64,000 bases of DNA from Leishmania martiniquensis (GCF_017916325.1 NC_090166.1:355001-419000), one strand, 5' to 3'; positions 53,107 through 63,630 are shown, counted from the stretch's first letter. Translations and numbers: made by a program. Notes: generated by a model not told the origin, from the letters alone.

Positions 53107-55148
53107 GGTGTTGAAGCTCTCCTTTCGGCTCGGTTGTCCGCAGAGCGAAAGAGGAAAGGGCGCTCGACCGCGAGGGAGCGCTATCGCGTGACACCTTCGG
53201 AGCAATCAAGTGGGCAAAGGCGCGCAGACAAGCTCACGCACGCGAGAGAACAACAACGAAAAAAAAAAGAAGCTGTGAGCCTCAGATCAAAGCGTCACGT
53301 TCGCTGAGGTAGACGGAGTTGTGTTGCCTCTTCCTTTACAAGAGGAGAACACAGAGGGGGAGGCGTGTACACACCCGCGCAACGCGGAGACCACAGCCTA
53401 TGAGGGAGGGAGGGTGGGGCGCGGGATACAAGCGGCACTGATGAGAAAAACAGAGAGGAGCGGTCAAACACTAGCTGGACTGCAGCCACCCGCATTACGT
53501 GTGTATGGGGGGTGATTGAGCGAGACAGGCAAAGGTGAAGAAGGCGAAGAAGAGTTAGTTGGAGCTGAGGGGACCGGCGCGCCTCTCTTAAACGCTGCCG
53601 CAGACGACATCAAAGCCGCATCACACATCGCCAGGCAAGCGATGAGGACTCCTGCATGCCGCTCGCGCGCCATTCTTCTTTCACAACTTTCGTTTACCCC
53701 TGCAGAAGTACCGCGCAAATCATTGCCGTCGTCTACTATGTGTATACATACCTATCAGCTCGCCTCTGAGAGCATGCGGCCTGGCCACAGTACAACCAGC
53801 ACGACCTCACCGACAGCATCGGCACACCACTTCACCTCCTTCCTAACAGAGACGCTAACTAGCGCTGTCGCGCCGCAGTGCAGATCCACACATTACGATA
53901 GAAAAGGCGCTCACACACATGCGGCACCAGCGCAACAGAAAAAAAAAAGAGCTGCAGCCTCCATCCTCTCCACCCACAGTCGTCAGCATCCCTTTGCAAT
54001 CCGCACGAAGCGAGAAGCGGAGGCACACACGCACACCGCTTCGACAAAACAAGAGGCACCTTTCGGGGGCAACATTTCTTTTTTTGATCCATTCAGCGCG
54101 CGCACTCCCCCCCCTTCCACACTCCGTCAGCGGAACGCTGTGCGACCCCCTCCCCCCGGCTCCCCAAACAGACCCGCAAACGGCGTCGCTGCAAAGCAGC
54201 ACTACACGCACGCCTCACCTCTAGGGCACCGACTCCGCCGTCGATGCTCGGCCAATGCCTCAGGCTCCAGCCACCCCACCTCCGCGTCGCCGGTTGCCGG
54301 CCAGCCGCCCCCGTTCGGAGCAGCTCACGCTCGCCACACACAAGCGAGGCGGCGAGGGCCGTGCAAGATGCGTTCGGGTGGCGTTGGCACGCAGCGAGCC
54401 ACATCGGTGGCGCAAGCGCCTTCATTGCCGCGGGTCGCACCGCCACGCGCCGCGCGATACGTCGCCCCGGCCTCTCTGCGCCAAAGGCACTGGGCCCTGT
54501 GTCTCTGCCAGGAGCAGTTGGGCATGGGGCGGGAATAGGCGCGGGGAGGGAGGGGAGGATGGCGCGGCGCCCCTGAGATGCCACGCACTGCGGCGTGCCA
54601 CATCATGAGGGGTGCATGTCGGCAACCAGCAAAAAGAGTCCTCCAGGAATCACGAAGATGGTGAAAGAGAGTGCTGAGGGCGAAAGGCGTGAGTGGAATA
54701 GCTCGAAGACACGGGCAATGCGTTAGTCGGTGGCGGAAGCAGAGCGCGCAAGCGAGACCCAAAGGGGAGGGTGCTGAGAGCGGCCCATAGAGAAGTACAG
54801 AAAGGCTCCCCCTGCGCGCACATGCACATGAAGAGGAGGCCGTGCCCGACGAGCCGCACGCTCCAAGAAGAGAAGCAGTGAGAGAGAGAGGGAGGCGCAC
54901 ACCGCACTTGAAGGTTTGCTGCAGAAAGCGATACAGTGCCACCCTATCGCCGCTCCTCGACTAACTCCGCCCCCTTGTTCATCGTTTTCCACGATGAGTG
55001 CCACCCCACCTAGTGAAGCAGCGCCTCCTCGGGGAAAGGGAGGTGAAGAACAGTCGCCACTGCCCGTGAGAAGAGAACGAAGCCCTGTGTAGTGTATTGC
55101 CTCTCCAGCAGAGTCGCTAAGGGTCCCCCTGAGAAAAAAAAAATCACA
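53107..55148. other. Intergenic region, 2.0 kb, with inverted-repeat arm
   Basis: Holds an A-rich tract near 53259-53270 (pyrimidine tract on the minus strand, probably for the Lys/Ala-rich gene), the left arm of the inverted repeat at 54069-54330, and further GC-rich repeat-like sequence to about 54625. A 340-codon plus-strand open frame spans these repeats and is not credible. Confidence 0.6.
54069..54330 (-). repeat. Inverted repeat, left arm (SIDER-like)
   Basis: About 262 bp matching the reverse complement of 57586-57884 with few substitutions. The right arm has an extra 40 or so bases near its inner end. The pair flanks the SET-domain gene. The left arm would lie in that gene's 3'UTR, about 0.8 kb past the stop, and similar GC-rich sequence continues to about 54625. 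Confidence 0.75.
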
Positions 55149-57449
55149 TCAGAGCAAGTGTCGATTGGCAAGCACAGAAGACCACCATCGCCTCACAGCT
55201 GACATTACGCTGCCCTGCCTCGCAGATGAAGGAGAGGAGGCACTGTCACGCGCTGGCCGCATATTGCCGTCCAAGCCGTTCGCTTGGAGAAGCGCCGCCA
55301 TGTCATCCTCACGTCGCGATAGCGGCAGGAAGCCGTAGCGGTAAAGCGTATACGCAACACTGTAGCACTTGACGTATGAGAGGGTGAGCTCCTCATCCTC
55401 CTCGATGTCGTCTACGGCGCGCACCACCACTTGAAAGGATGGAGACCCACCTACGGAGGGGTCGCTGGCCGCGCCGCCCGAAGACGGGACTGCTTTCGCT
55501 CCTAGCGTGCTTTCATCGCCTCCTCCTCCGACCTTCTCCACGGTGTACGACACATTCGGCACACCGCCGGGAGGATGGTTCACCATGTCCAGCAGCGGCA
55601 CGATGGTGGGTATTCCTGTGGGGTCCGCTTCCTTCATGTGTAGCCGCTCCTCGTCAATGGCGCGCAGCCCATACTGGTAGAAGGCGTATTTGCCTCTCAT
55701 CACTGCTCTTCCAAACGCGTCCAGCTCCTCACCCTCGACGTTCTCCGTTTGCGCGCGCTCGAAGGCTGCTCGGTTAACACGCAGATGCGGAAGCACTTTT
55801 TGGCGTGACAAGACGATGCGAAGCGCCCACTCCATATCCTCCAGCGATGGAGGCGGCTTCCACACCGTCCGAGTTGCGGAGGCGTCAACGTCGGGTGCGG
55901 TAGAAGCGGCGGACGCCACAGCCCCCTCGCCGGCCTGCCGGCCACTTCTGCTCTTTGCATCAACGCTAAGAGGCACGGCGGTGTCTTCCACGTCAATGCG
56001 GGCAACGGGTACGGATACATCAGGCACAGTCGCACCGGCCACACCATCTGTCTCGGCTTTTGCGATCTCCGCGTCTGGTCTCTGCCCTGCCGCCAAGTCA
56101 TACGCCGCCCACCAGGCCGCGTGCAGCTGTCGCAAGTGGTGCCGGAACCGCAGGACGTGGTCACCGTACTCCATGTGGGTCATCGGCTCCAACACGCCAA
56201 GATGCAGCGCCTTGATGGCGTCGTCATCGAAGAGCTCGGCAGCGTCTAGCAGCCGCAGATACGGGTAGAGCGGACTATGCTCGCCGTCGGCCCTCTCACA
56301 CGCGAGCAGCAGTGCTGCGCAGACCTGATCGACGAAGACGGGGTGCGGAATCGGGTCGAAGGAGGATCGACGCACAGAGATGATTCTCTTGACCGTCTCG
56401 TACGACGGTCGTCCCACTCGCTGCTGAGCAGCCACGGAGTTCGTCGCCAGCGTCTCACTGTTCAAGGTGAGCCATGGAGTGCTGCTCAGAGGGGTGTTCG
56501 GAGTACCGCGCAGGAGTGGAATCGTCAGCACCACATCACCCTTCTTGAAGGCCCTTCTGGCGTACACCCCACGTGCCGTAGCGAGGCGCAGGTCCAGCAG
56601 CACATTTGCCTCGAGCTGTTCTCTCAGAGCCGCGTCAGGGGGCAGAACACGCTCGCACAGCCAACGCACAAACGGCGCGCTGAGTTCTTCGCCGAGCACC
56701 CCCCGTGCGTCGCGCGAGATCCACGACTCCTCCACCAGGCGTACCTTGCCCAGAGCCGGCGAGGTAAGGCTCGAGGCCCACATCGGCAACATCGGCTTCG
56801 GCGTGTTGCCTGGCACCTCGTGGCCGTACACGTCGAGGCCGGCCCGCTGTTTTGGATCGCTGAGGAAAGAAAACTTGCCGGCGCGCCTTTCTGCGTGCGC
56901 GCCCTGTGTCAGCGGCGGGAGGATTGCCCCAGGGTGCACGAGGGGCGGCCTCTCCGAGGCTGCCGGCTGTCGCTCACCCGCAGCCATCCCCTCCCTCACT
57001 CGATCGTTAGTGGCCAACTTGGTATGCAAGGAGCGTTGGCGTTGTCGCTGCCGCGGAGCGCGCTGCTGTCCCTCAAACGACTGAGGCCCGGCACACCTCC
57101 ACTTCGCCACATACGGATCATCGAGTCGCGGCACGCGGCGCTCACGCAAGCCATCCGTCACGTCATCCCCGAGATCCGATGCAGAAGAGGAGTTGGCGCT
57201 TGTCGGCTGACGAGACGTCACAGATGCACCGCCAGAAAGCTCTTCGCCCACAGCATTCCAGTCATCTCTTCGAGGTGTAACACCTGGCCGATTTTCGTCC
57301 GCGGCACCCCGCAGTGAGAGCGACAGTGGCCCAGCCCTCAGAAGTGTCCACCGATAGAAGCATCGCATGACTTGAAGAAAAGGCCCAGTCACCGAAGGCC
57401 GGTACAACCATTCAGCAGTGCGTAGAAAAGGATGAGAGCAGTCCAACAT
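55149..57449 (-). CDS. SET-domain protein, putative lysine methyltransferase (SETD3/LSMT-like), 766 aa
   Basis: ATGs at 57449 (longest) and 57368 are both possible. The second gives MRCFYRWTLLRAGPLSLSLRG, an Arg-rich amphipathic start that looks like a mitochondrial leader and follows a CTTTTCTTCAAG acceptor-like motif. Residues 50-215 are disordered. The split SET domain begins at about 294 (GVYARRAFKKGDVVLTIPL) and continues after a long insert with IVPLLDMVNHPP (about 612-623), where NH is the AdoMet-binding pair, and a C-terminal DDIEEDEELTLSYVKCYSVAYTLYRYGFLP (about 679-708) carrying the catalytic-type Tyr. Order and spacing match the SETD3/SETD6/Rubisco-LSMT class, which methylate non-histone proteins with S-adenosylmethionine. 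The substrate is unknown. It lies between two arms of an inverted repeat. Confidence 0.85.
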   Translation of the reverse strand: MLDCSHPFLRTAEWLYRPSVTGPFLQVMRCFYRWTLLRAGPLSLSLRGAADENRPGVTPRRDDWNAVGEELSGGASVTSRQPTSANSSSASDLGDDVTDGLRERRVPRLDDPYVAKWRCAGPQSFEGQQRAPRQRQRQRSLHTKLATNDRVREGMAAGERQPAASERPPLVHPGAILPPLTQGAHAERRAGKFSFLSDPKQRAGLDVYGHEVPGNTPKPMLPMWASSLTSPALGKVRLVEESWISRDARGVLGEELSAPFVRWLCERVLPPDAALREQLEANVLLDLRLATARGVYARRAFKKGDVVLTIPLLRGTPNTPLSSTPWLTLNSETLATNSVAAQQRVGRPSYETVKRIISVRRSSFDPIPHPVFVDQVCAALLLACERADGEHSPLYPYLRLLDAAELFDDDAIKALHLGVLEPMTHMEYGDHVLRFRHHLRQLHAAWWAAYDLAAGQRPDAEIAKAETDGVAGATVPDVSVPVARIDVEDTAVPLSVDAKSRSGRQAGEGAVASAASTAPDVDASATRTVWKPPPSLEDMEWALRIVLSRQKVLPHLRVNRAAFERAQTENVEGEELDAFGRAVMRGKYAFYQYGLRAIDEERLHMKEADPTGIPTIVPLLDMVNHPPGGVPNVSYTVEKVGGGGDESTLGAKAVPSSGGAASDPSVGGSPSFQVVVRAVDDIEEDEELTLSYVKCYSVAYTLYRYGFLPLSRREDDMAALLQANGLDGNMRPARDSASSPSSARQGSVMSAVRRWWSSVLANRHLL

Positions 57450-57585
57450 GGTAGCGATGTTTCAGTTCGGACGATGTAACACTCTTGGCGATGGGCCCCC
57501 TCTGCCCACCAGTTTCCGTTGGCCACAAAGCTTTTTCAGCCCTAACTTCACGAGCAGCCCTGGGGCCAGATGCTAAACGAGGGGA

Positions 57586-57884
57586 GCGTGAGCTGCTCCG
57601 AACGGGGGCGGGGAGGGCTGCGCACCGTGACGACCGGCACAGCGGGGGCGGCTGGCCGGCGACCGGCGATGCGGAGGTGGGGTGGCTGGAGCCTGAGGCA
57701 TTGGCCGAGCATCGACGGCGGAGTCGATGCCCTAGAGGTGAGGCGTGCGTGTAGTGCTGCTTTGCAGCGACGCCGTTTGCGGGTCTGTTTGGGGAGCCGG
57801 GGGGAGGGGGTCGCACAGCGTTCCGCTGACGGAGTGTGGAAGGGGGGAGTGCGCGCGCTGAATGAATCAAAAAAGAAATGTTGC
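57586..57884 (+). repeat. Inverted repeat, right arm (SIDER-like)
   Basis: About 299 bp, reverse complement of 54069-54330 with an extra segment of about 40 bases near 57603-57642. The pair is separated by about 3.3 kb. Strand is relative to the left arm. Confidence 0.75.
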
Positions 57885-58244
57885 GCCCTACCCCACTGAG
57901 TGTGAGGCTGACAGAGGTGGCACAGCAGCCGCTCCCAACCCCATCCGTGAAGCACCAGCAGTGAGCCGTGCAGCTGGAGTTACAACGCTCTGCGACTTCA
58001 CTGCGCCTCCTCTTCCCCATACCGCGGACAACCCACGCCTGGAGATGGGTGCAGACATGCGCACGAACGCGGGAGAAGCAGAAACGGCCATGGAATGCGG
58101 TGCCGCACTCACTGGGGGGGGGGAAGGGGGGGCAACGCTCGAGAGAGGGGGCAGCTTCGGTGTCAGCCCCCCATAAGTGAAAACGGAGCTGAAAAAAAAA
58201 AGGGAAGCAAAAATATACGCGGGCCACCTGCCTGCCTTGTTGCT

Positions 58245-58480
58245 TCTCCTGATCCCTCCTCGCCCCCGTAAAGCTGAACGCTCGACAGCGACACCAGGGC
58301 ACCGCCTGCTCCCCGAGGCGCGCCTTGAGGGCGCCCACTCCCTGGGCCGCTACTGCGGGAGGTGCGCGGCGCAATGGCGAGGGCAGCGTCCAAGAAGACG
58401 TGCTTTGGGAGCGCGGCCGTGTGTGTGGGAGGGGGCGGATACCGCCTCAGGCAGCGAAGGCGTTTCATTTATTCGTTATC
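58245..58480 (+). repeat. SIDER-like repeat family 2, diverged inverted copy
   Basis: Its reverse complement aligns by eye with the family-2 block at 14584-14880. The best part is a CGCCGCGC-x-CCTCCCGCAG core, then GCCCAGG, CCTCAAGG, GCGCCTC and GCAGGCGG in the same order, with many substitutions. It lies in the presumed 3'UTR of the biotin-ligase gene. Confidence 0.5.
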
Positions 58481-58808
58481 AAAGCTAAACATTGCGTAAA
58501 AAAAACAGTCAAGAGCGGCAGGCCATAGGATCTGTAGCGGGGGCGGGGGTCGCACATTTATGCGTGCGTCCGTCGCATGGGATGCCGCACAGCGTCGGCT
58601 CTCGGCACCCCGTACAGGAAGCTGAGGCTCAGAGAGTCTTCTGTTTTAGTCAAAGAACGCAATAAGGCAAACATTAGCCTCTGTGAGCGGAAGCGTGCCC
58701 GAGTGGGCGAATCGCTGAAGGCCCGAGACGTCGACATGTACGCCGTCATGCGAGTGAGCCGCACCACCGATAAGCCACCCTAGCTTTCCGTGCACGAGCA
58801 GAGCCTAC

Positions 58809-59600
58809 TCAGAAGAGATATTCCGCCGACAACTCCTCTATGGTGCCGTCGCCGTGGCGCACCTTCAAATGGCCCCAGCTGTTCAGCGAAACAGCTGTCA
58901 ACTCTTCTGGGTCCCGGCCGCCCGGCAGCCGCTTGTGCAGCTTCATCGACATATCCATGACTTTCTCGAAGCTGTCAATCACCGACGCGCGCGTAGACTC
59001 CGGTGACGTACACATTTCGAAGAAGTGGTACCAGACCGCGTTAGCCAGCTCCTGCGGCGTGCACCGCTTCACGCCGAAAGCCTCTGCGATAGAGTTGATC
59101 ATCGACGCCTCACGACCGCCGTCCGTCGTCTCCGGCGCCACGGCGATATTCATGCCGACACCAATCATGAAGAAGTCCTCCTCACTCTCGATCAGGGTGC
59201 CGCCGATTTTCTTCTGCTTGTAGACGATGTCGTTCGGCCACTTGGTCAGCACAGCCTTGGCCGCCTCCGCAGCGAGCGAGCCCTTTGCCGATGCCTCGTC
59301 CAGGTGAAGCACTTCTAGAACAGCCCGGCGGCACGCGAGACCGCAGACGAGCGACAAGACAGGCACCAGCTCCTCCTTGATGCACGGCGGTTGCCCCTGA
59401 TGAGGCACACCAAGAGTCATGTAGAGGCTTCCCTTCGGCGACGTCCATGTGCGGCCACCTGTGCCGCGGCCGGCCGTCTGCACGGCCGCGACGACAGCGA
59501 ACGGCTTCCCACCAGCCGTCGCTCTCATGGCGCGGGCCACATCCATCGTGGAGGTCACCTCCTCGAGAAACTGAATGTTGGGAGGGAAGTGGGCGGGCAT
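58809..59600 (-). CDS. Biotin-protein ligase (biotin--[acetyl-CoA-carboxylase] ligase), 263 aa
   Basis: The start is the ATG at 59600 (MPAHFPPNIQ); upstream only a TTG is available, and 263 aa suits a compact BirA-type enzyme without a DNA-binding domain. Visible motifs are TSTMDVARAM (16-25), the biotinyl-AMP loop QTAGRGTGGRTWTSPKGSLYMT (41-62), KWPNDIVYKQKKIGG (120-134) with the biotin-binding WPND, and IGVGMNIA (146-153). A short SH3-like C-terminal domain ends the protein. The enzyme makes biotinyl-AMP from biotin and ATP and transfers biotin to a Lys of carboxylases (acetyl-, propionyl- or methylcrotonyl-CoA carboxylase). In the loop, Thr47 replaces the Arg that is 118 in E. coli BirA. 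No clear targeting signal is seen. Confidence 0.93.
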   Translation of the reverse strand: MPAHFPPNIQFLEEVTSTMDVARAMRATAGGKPFAVVAAVQTAGRGTGGRTWTSPKGSLYMTLGVPHQGQPPCIKEELVPVLSLVCGLACRRAVLEVLHLDEASAKGSLAAEAAKAVLTKWPNDIVYKQKKIGGTLIESEEDFFMIGVGMNIAVAPETTDGGREASMINSIAEAFGVKRCTPQELANAVWYHFFEMCTSPESTRASVIDSFEKVMDMSMKLHKRLPGGRDPEELTAVSLNSWGHLKVRHGDGTIEELSAEYLF

Positions 59601-60699
59601 GGTCAACGTTGGTGCGCCTTTATATGTGGGCTCGTACTCGCCGATATCAGTAGAGTGCTGTTCCCGTCCGCTCCTGGCCCTCTGCTCGAGGTTGCACGCT
59701 TGTCTTGCAGGCAAAGAGATTTCGCTGGGCGATCGTCGACGGAGGCGAGTGGATGGAGCACGGAGGCACTCGGCAGTGGATGTGTGTGGGCCTCCCCTCT
59801 TCCGTGGTCAAGAGAGCGCTGAGAAGGGGATTGGCGTGTGGTGGCGCCCCACGGCGAGAAAGAGGAAGAAAGAGTGGAATGTGAGCAGGAGCAACGGCAG
59901 TGGGGCGCGGATGACAACTTCCCTCTACGTGCTGCATCGACCGCGAGGGCATCCAAGGCAGTACACCGATTTTTCTACCCCCACCGTACGCGAAACCCAA
60001 AATAATTGGCGCTGAGGGGCAGTGATAGTCTGAAGGACGGCAGCGAATGAGTAGGCGACCTCTGCCGTGAATACGATAGCGATGAGCCACGCCATACTGC
60101 CTTGCTCCCCGCCGGTGCTCTACCATCGCTGCCCCCTACGTGTACGCGGAGGTGCGCGCAACACGACAGACATGCGCACGCTTAAATAGAGGGCACCCTT
60201 GAAGAAGACAGCCACAGGAAAACCCCAGCGACCACATCAAACATAAATCAGCCAATGCACTTCTCTGCAGTCTCTTCGGAAAGAAGGCGCTTCTGCCAAC
60301 GCTTTCCTCTCCCCCACCACCACCACCACCCCACCCCCCGTTCACCCAATCCCGTTGGGCCGGAAGGCCCAAGACATGAACCGATGGGGCGCCACCGTTT
60401 CTCCGCAGCCAATCGCCAACCCCACGCAGGCCAACGCCTCTGTAGGCCGCCCATGGAATTCTCTCTGTGCGACACAATCCAGGCGATACGTATAACTTTT
60501 TTTTATTTCAACAAGACATGCGGCGGAGAGAGGTGCACACCACCGAACACAAGCCCTCAATCGGCGTGGCATTTAAAAAAAAATCATAGGCAGTTGTGTC
60601 AGGCGAGCACGCGCGTCTCTTCGTGCAGCGCCACCCCTCGCTGCAGATGGGAGCGCCACATCACGGCCCTCCCCCTTGCAACAAGGACATGCCTACACC
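59601..60699. other. Intergenic region, 1.1 kb
   Basis: Contains the splice region of the biotin-ligase gene and a CAC-repeat stretch near 60313-60335. The rest is presumed 3'UTR of the nucleoporin gene. No gene seen. Confidence 0.6.
59819..59880 (-). promoter_or_regulatory. Candidate trans-splice acceptor for the biotin-ligase gene
   Basis: The minus strand reads CTCTTTCTTCCTCTTTCTC, then after about 30 bases CCCCTTCTCAG, with the AG at 59819-59820. This would give a 5'UTR of about 220 nt before the ATG at 59600. Confidence 0.35.
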
Positions 60700-63630
60700 T
60701 CAGTACCGCCTGGCAGCCTTCTTGCGAGAGCTACTCGAGCCTAGAATGCTCGTTCCCTGCGAGGGTCCGCCCGACACCCCCATCGCAGCAGCACCGCCAC
60801 CAAACGCCGGAGAGACCCCAAGCGGTTGCGAGAACGCCGGCGGTGCAGCTCCAAAGGCGCTGCGGGAAGGGACGCTTCCGCCTGCTGGGCTGCTGCCAAA
60901 CACAGGCGTCGGGCCTCCTGTAGGCACTGCCCCAAATGGCCCACCACCGCCAGCAGCAGGGCCACCGCCGCCGGAGCTGACGACGGAGTTGCCGGCATTG
61001 CTGTTGCTGTTTGCGTTAGCGCCGAACGCCGCAGGCACCACGCCGCCATTCGTCGCAGTGCTGCCCATATTCCCGTTGCTGCCGCCAAACATAGAGCTGG
61101 AGCCGCCAGTGCCCGTGGTGCTGCCCACCACAGAGAACGCATTGGTGGCCCCAGCGTTCGGACTTGCAGACGAGCCAAAGGCATTGGCGTTCATATTGGG
61201 GTTGAAACTTCCTCCACTGAAGGCGCTGCCGGGCTGCTTCGGTGGAACCATGTTCGCGCCCTGCGCGCCCGCACAACCCACTGCGGCAGTGCTTGGTGGA
61301 CCACTAAAGCTGAAACTGCTGGTTGGCGCGCCGTTTGAGGGACTACCAAAGGCTGTGGCAGCAGAGGCCAGAGGATTCGGTGTGCCGCCGCCACTGCTGA
61401 ATGGGTTATTTATCGTGTTGGGCCCCGAAGTGACGGCCGAGGATGTGAAGGCCCCAGTGGAGGAGAAGGAGCTGCCACCAAAGGCGCCCGTGCCAGCAAC
61501 GCAGCCGTTCCCGGCGCTGCCGCCGCCAAACGGAGTGCTGCCACTGTTGACTCCGCCGCCGACAGCGCTCGACCCGAAGGCAGGTACCGCTGCGCTGCTT
61601 GAAGGGCCAGATTTCAGCGCAGTTGATGCCGCTGGAGACCCACCCGCACCGCCAGAGACTGCAGTGGAAGGTGCATTCGACCCCTGCGCCTGGGCTGCGC
61701 CGAAGGAAAAGGGCGCGACAGGGGCTGCCTGTGTTCCTGTGGAGGGCGTGGTGGGGGCAGGGAGAGCTGCGCCGGCGAAAGCGCCACCGCTGCTGCCGCC
61801 GCTGGCCTCTCCAGTGCCCCCTGGTGCCGACGCACCAAAGCTACCCGTGCCGAAAGGTGAGACAGCGGCGGCCGTCGGTGTCGGTGCGGCAAAGGCTCTT
61901 CCTTCGGCTGGTGGCGGCGCCGGCTGAGGTGCCTTCGCAGCATCGCCAAATGGTCCCGGCGTCGAGTTCGACGAATCGCCAGCAGCCGACAAGAAGGGGT
62001 TTCCGCCCGCTGCCACAGAGGGCGCTGTCGCACTGCTGGTGCCGAAGGAGAAAGGCGATGTGCTCGGGGCGGCAGACGACGCGGCGACAGCTGCGAAGCT
62101 GCTTGTCACAGTGCTGCCGCCTTGCACCGGTGGTGTCGCCGATTTTGCCGGGAAGGAGAAGCCGGTAGGCGCGGTGCCAGGTGGCGCCGGCGCAGCACCA
62201 CCCTGCGACACGCCTGGGACGCCACTGCCGGGCACAGGCTGCTTGCCCTCTTCGGTAATCGGCGCTGCACCTATAGTGGCAGGGGCACTGGTACTCGCGC
62301 TGCCAAACGCGCTCGTACTGGCGGCGGTTGCTGGTTTGTCAGGTGCACCGGCCTGTGAATGAGTGGCGGCATCGGCGTTGGTGCTCGCGGGGCCGGCAGC
62401 CACAAACGGATTGGCCGAGCTACCTGTGCTGACTGTCCGGGCCGTAAAAGGATTGTCACAGGTCGGCGCCTTCGTCGATGATGGTGCATCCGACGCATGG
62501 GAGGTGTCCGCAATTGAGGCGGGTGCTCCCGTTGAGGTGATAAGGACCTCTGCCCTCTCAGCCGGCTTTGAACCAAATGAGCTGGCGCCGAACCCGCCCA
62601 ACATCGTTGTCGAGGGGCCCGCGCCAAAGGCTGTGCCGGTGGCTGGCCCCGAAGGAGATGGGAAAGACGAAGACGGAGCGTTAGCAGGAAGCGGCGGGGC
62701 CGACGAGGAAAGGGTGGACTTGAAGCCGCCAAAAGCGCTGTCACCCGACTTGTACGGCGGCGAAGCGGGTTGTGCCGGTGGCGCTGGAGAGGCGGATGCC
62801 GATGAAGGCGACGGGACGGCACCCACCGACGCCGGTGATGAGCGGGACAGTACACATTCCAGTCGGCCCTCCAGCTTCGCCACGTCTGCCCGGCATGCGA
62901 CGATGCTCTCGCGGCACGATTTGAACTCCTCTGCATTTGACATCTTCAACGCCCTCAGCTCCTGCTCCAGTCGTGCGACCTCCGCCGCGCGCCCCTTCAT
63001 CGCCTCCGACATTTTGCTGTAGATCGACTCGTACTTCTCGCCCACATTGACGTTCACCTCCTCCAGCTTTGCCGACAGCTCAGTCACCTGTGCCTGAAAG
63101 CGGGCATCCATGTCGTCGAGGCGACTTGTCAGCATGGCAATGAGCTGCTGCTGTCGCCGCTCCATGCCCTGTGTCTCGCTGAACTCGCGACTGAGCTGAA
63201 CGCGGTCCGACTCCAGCCGACGGCGCGGTCCGCCACGACTCTGTAGATCGGCGTCGCCGTCATTAGTGCACAGGTTGGCGGTCTCCGAAGTCGCTTTGTC
63301 CCCCTCTTCTGGCACCGTGATGCGACTGTCGACTACATATCGGCGACTAGATCGGCCAATCAAGGCTCGACGCTGCTCCTCGAGGTCGGCTTGCGTTTCA
63401 TGCAGGAACTCTCGCGGACGTCGACGACTGCACACACCGATCGGCGCAGCAGAGGAGTTGGGCCACGACGAAAGGCCGTAAGTGTCGCCGCTAGTGCCTT
63501 CACCTGCACGGTTAGGTCGCCGCGGGAGTGGTGCGCGCGGACGGATACCAACCACAAAGGCGTCGGTGGGGACTGGCGCCTGGTACCCCAAAAAGTCCTC
63601 CAAGTCGATCGACAGCTGACTTCGGGACAT
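60700..63630 (-). CDS. FG-repeat nucleoporin, 976 aa
   Basis: The start is the ATG at 63630 (MSRSQLSIDLEDFLG); upstream only a TTG is available. Residues about 1-145 are basic and mixed. Residues about 150-260 form a coiled coil (heptads in QQQLIAMLTSRLDDMDARFQ through RLEQELRALK). From about 283 to the C-terminus the protein is Gly/Ser/Ala/Pro-rich with many FG, GFG, SFG and AFG units (for example GGFGASSFGSK, AFGSASTSA, GAFGGSSF) and few charges. Such FG domains line the nuclear pore channel and bind transport receptors, while the coiled coil would anchor it in the pore. It ends in a basic SSSRKKAARRY. Which trypanosome Nup it equals I cannot say. The plus strand here has a mirror open frame that is not real. 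Confidence 0.9.
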   Translation of the reverse strand: MSRSQLSIDLEDFLGYQAPVPTDAFVVGIRPRAPLPRRPNRAGEGTSGDTYGLSSWPNSSAAPIGVCSRRRPREFLHETQADLEEQRRALIGRSSRRYVVDSRITVPEEGDKATSETANLCTNDGDADLQSRGGPRRRLESDRVQLSREFSETQGMERRQQQLIAMLTSRLDDMDARFQAQVTELSAKLEEVNVNVGEKYESIYSKMSEAMKGRAAEVARLEQELRALKMSNAEEFKSCRESIVACRADVAKLEGRLECVLSRSSPASVGAVPSPSSASASPAPPAQPASPPYKSGDSAFGGFKSTLSSSAPPLPANAPSSSFPSPSGPATGTAFGAGPSTTMLGGFGASSFGSKPAERAEVLITSTGAPASIADTSHASDAPSSTKAPTCDNPFTARTVSTGSSANPFVAAGPASTNADAATHSQAGAPDKPATAASTSAFGSASTSAPATIGAAPITEEGKQPVPGSGVPGVSQGGAAPAPPGTAPTGFSFPAKSATPPVQGGSTVTSSFAAVAASSAAPSTSPFSFGTSSATAPSVAAGGNPFLSAAGDSSNSTPGPFGDAAKAPQPAPPPAEGRAFAAPTPTAAAVSPFGTGSFGASAPGGTGEASGGSSGGAFAGAALPAPTTPSTGTQAAPVAPFSFGAAQAQGSNAPSTAVSGGAGGSPAASTALKSGPSSSAAVPAFGSSAVGGGVNSGSTPFGGGSAGNGCVAGTGAFGGSSFSSTGAFTSSAVTSGPNTINNPFSSGGGTPNPLASAATAFGSPSNGAPTSSFSFSGPPSTAAVGCAGAQGANMVPPKQPGSAFSGGSFNPNMNANAFGSSASPNAGATNAFSVVGSTTGTGGSSSMFGGSNGNMGSTATNGGVVPAAFGANANSNSNAGNSVVSSGGGGPAAGGGGPFGAVPTGGPTPVFGSSPAGGSVPSRSAFGAAPPAFSQPLGVSPAFGGGAAAMGVSGGPSQGTSILGSSSSRKKAARRY

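Larger units (their letters stand above)
57450..58808. other. Intergenic region, 1.4 kb, with repeats
   Basis: Carries the right arm of the inverted repeat (57586-57884) and a diverged family-2 repeat (about 58245-58480). The remainder holds no recognisable gene. A 320-codon minus-strand open frame across the repeats (57412-58374) is not credible. Presumed 3'UTR of the biotin-ligase gene and 5' region of the SET gene. Confidence 0.6.

Noticed and set aside
53516..54538. 340-codon plus-strand open frame
   Set aside because: Much of it spans the inverted-repeat arm and other GC-rich repeat sequence; no credible protein features.
57412..58374. 320-codon minus-strand open frame
   Set aside because: Reads through the right inverted-repeat arm; its similarity to the frame at 54 kb comes from the repeat itself.
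60596..61927. 443-codon plus-strand open frame opposite the nucleoporin gene
   Set aside because: It is the Pro/Ala/Leu-rich mirror of the Gly/Ser/Phe-rich FG repeats; no domain, wrong strand for the unit.
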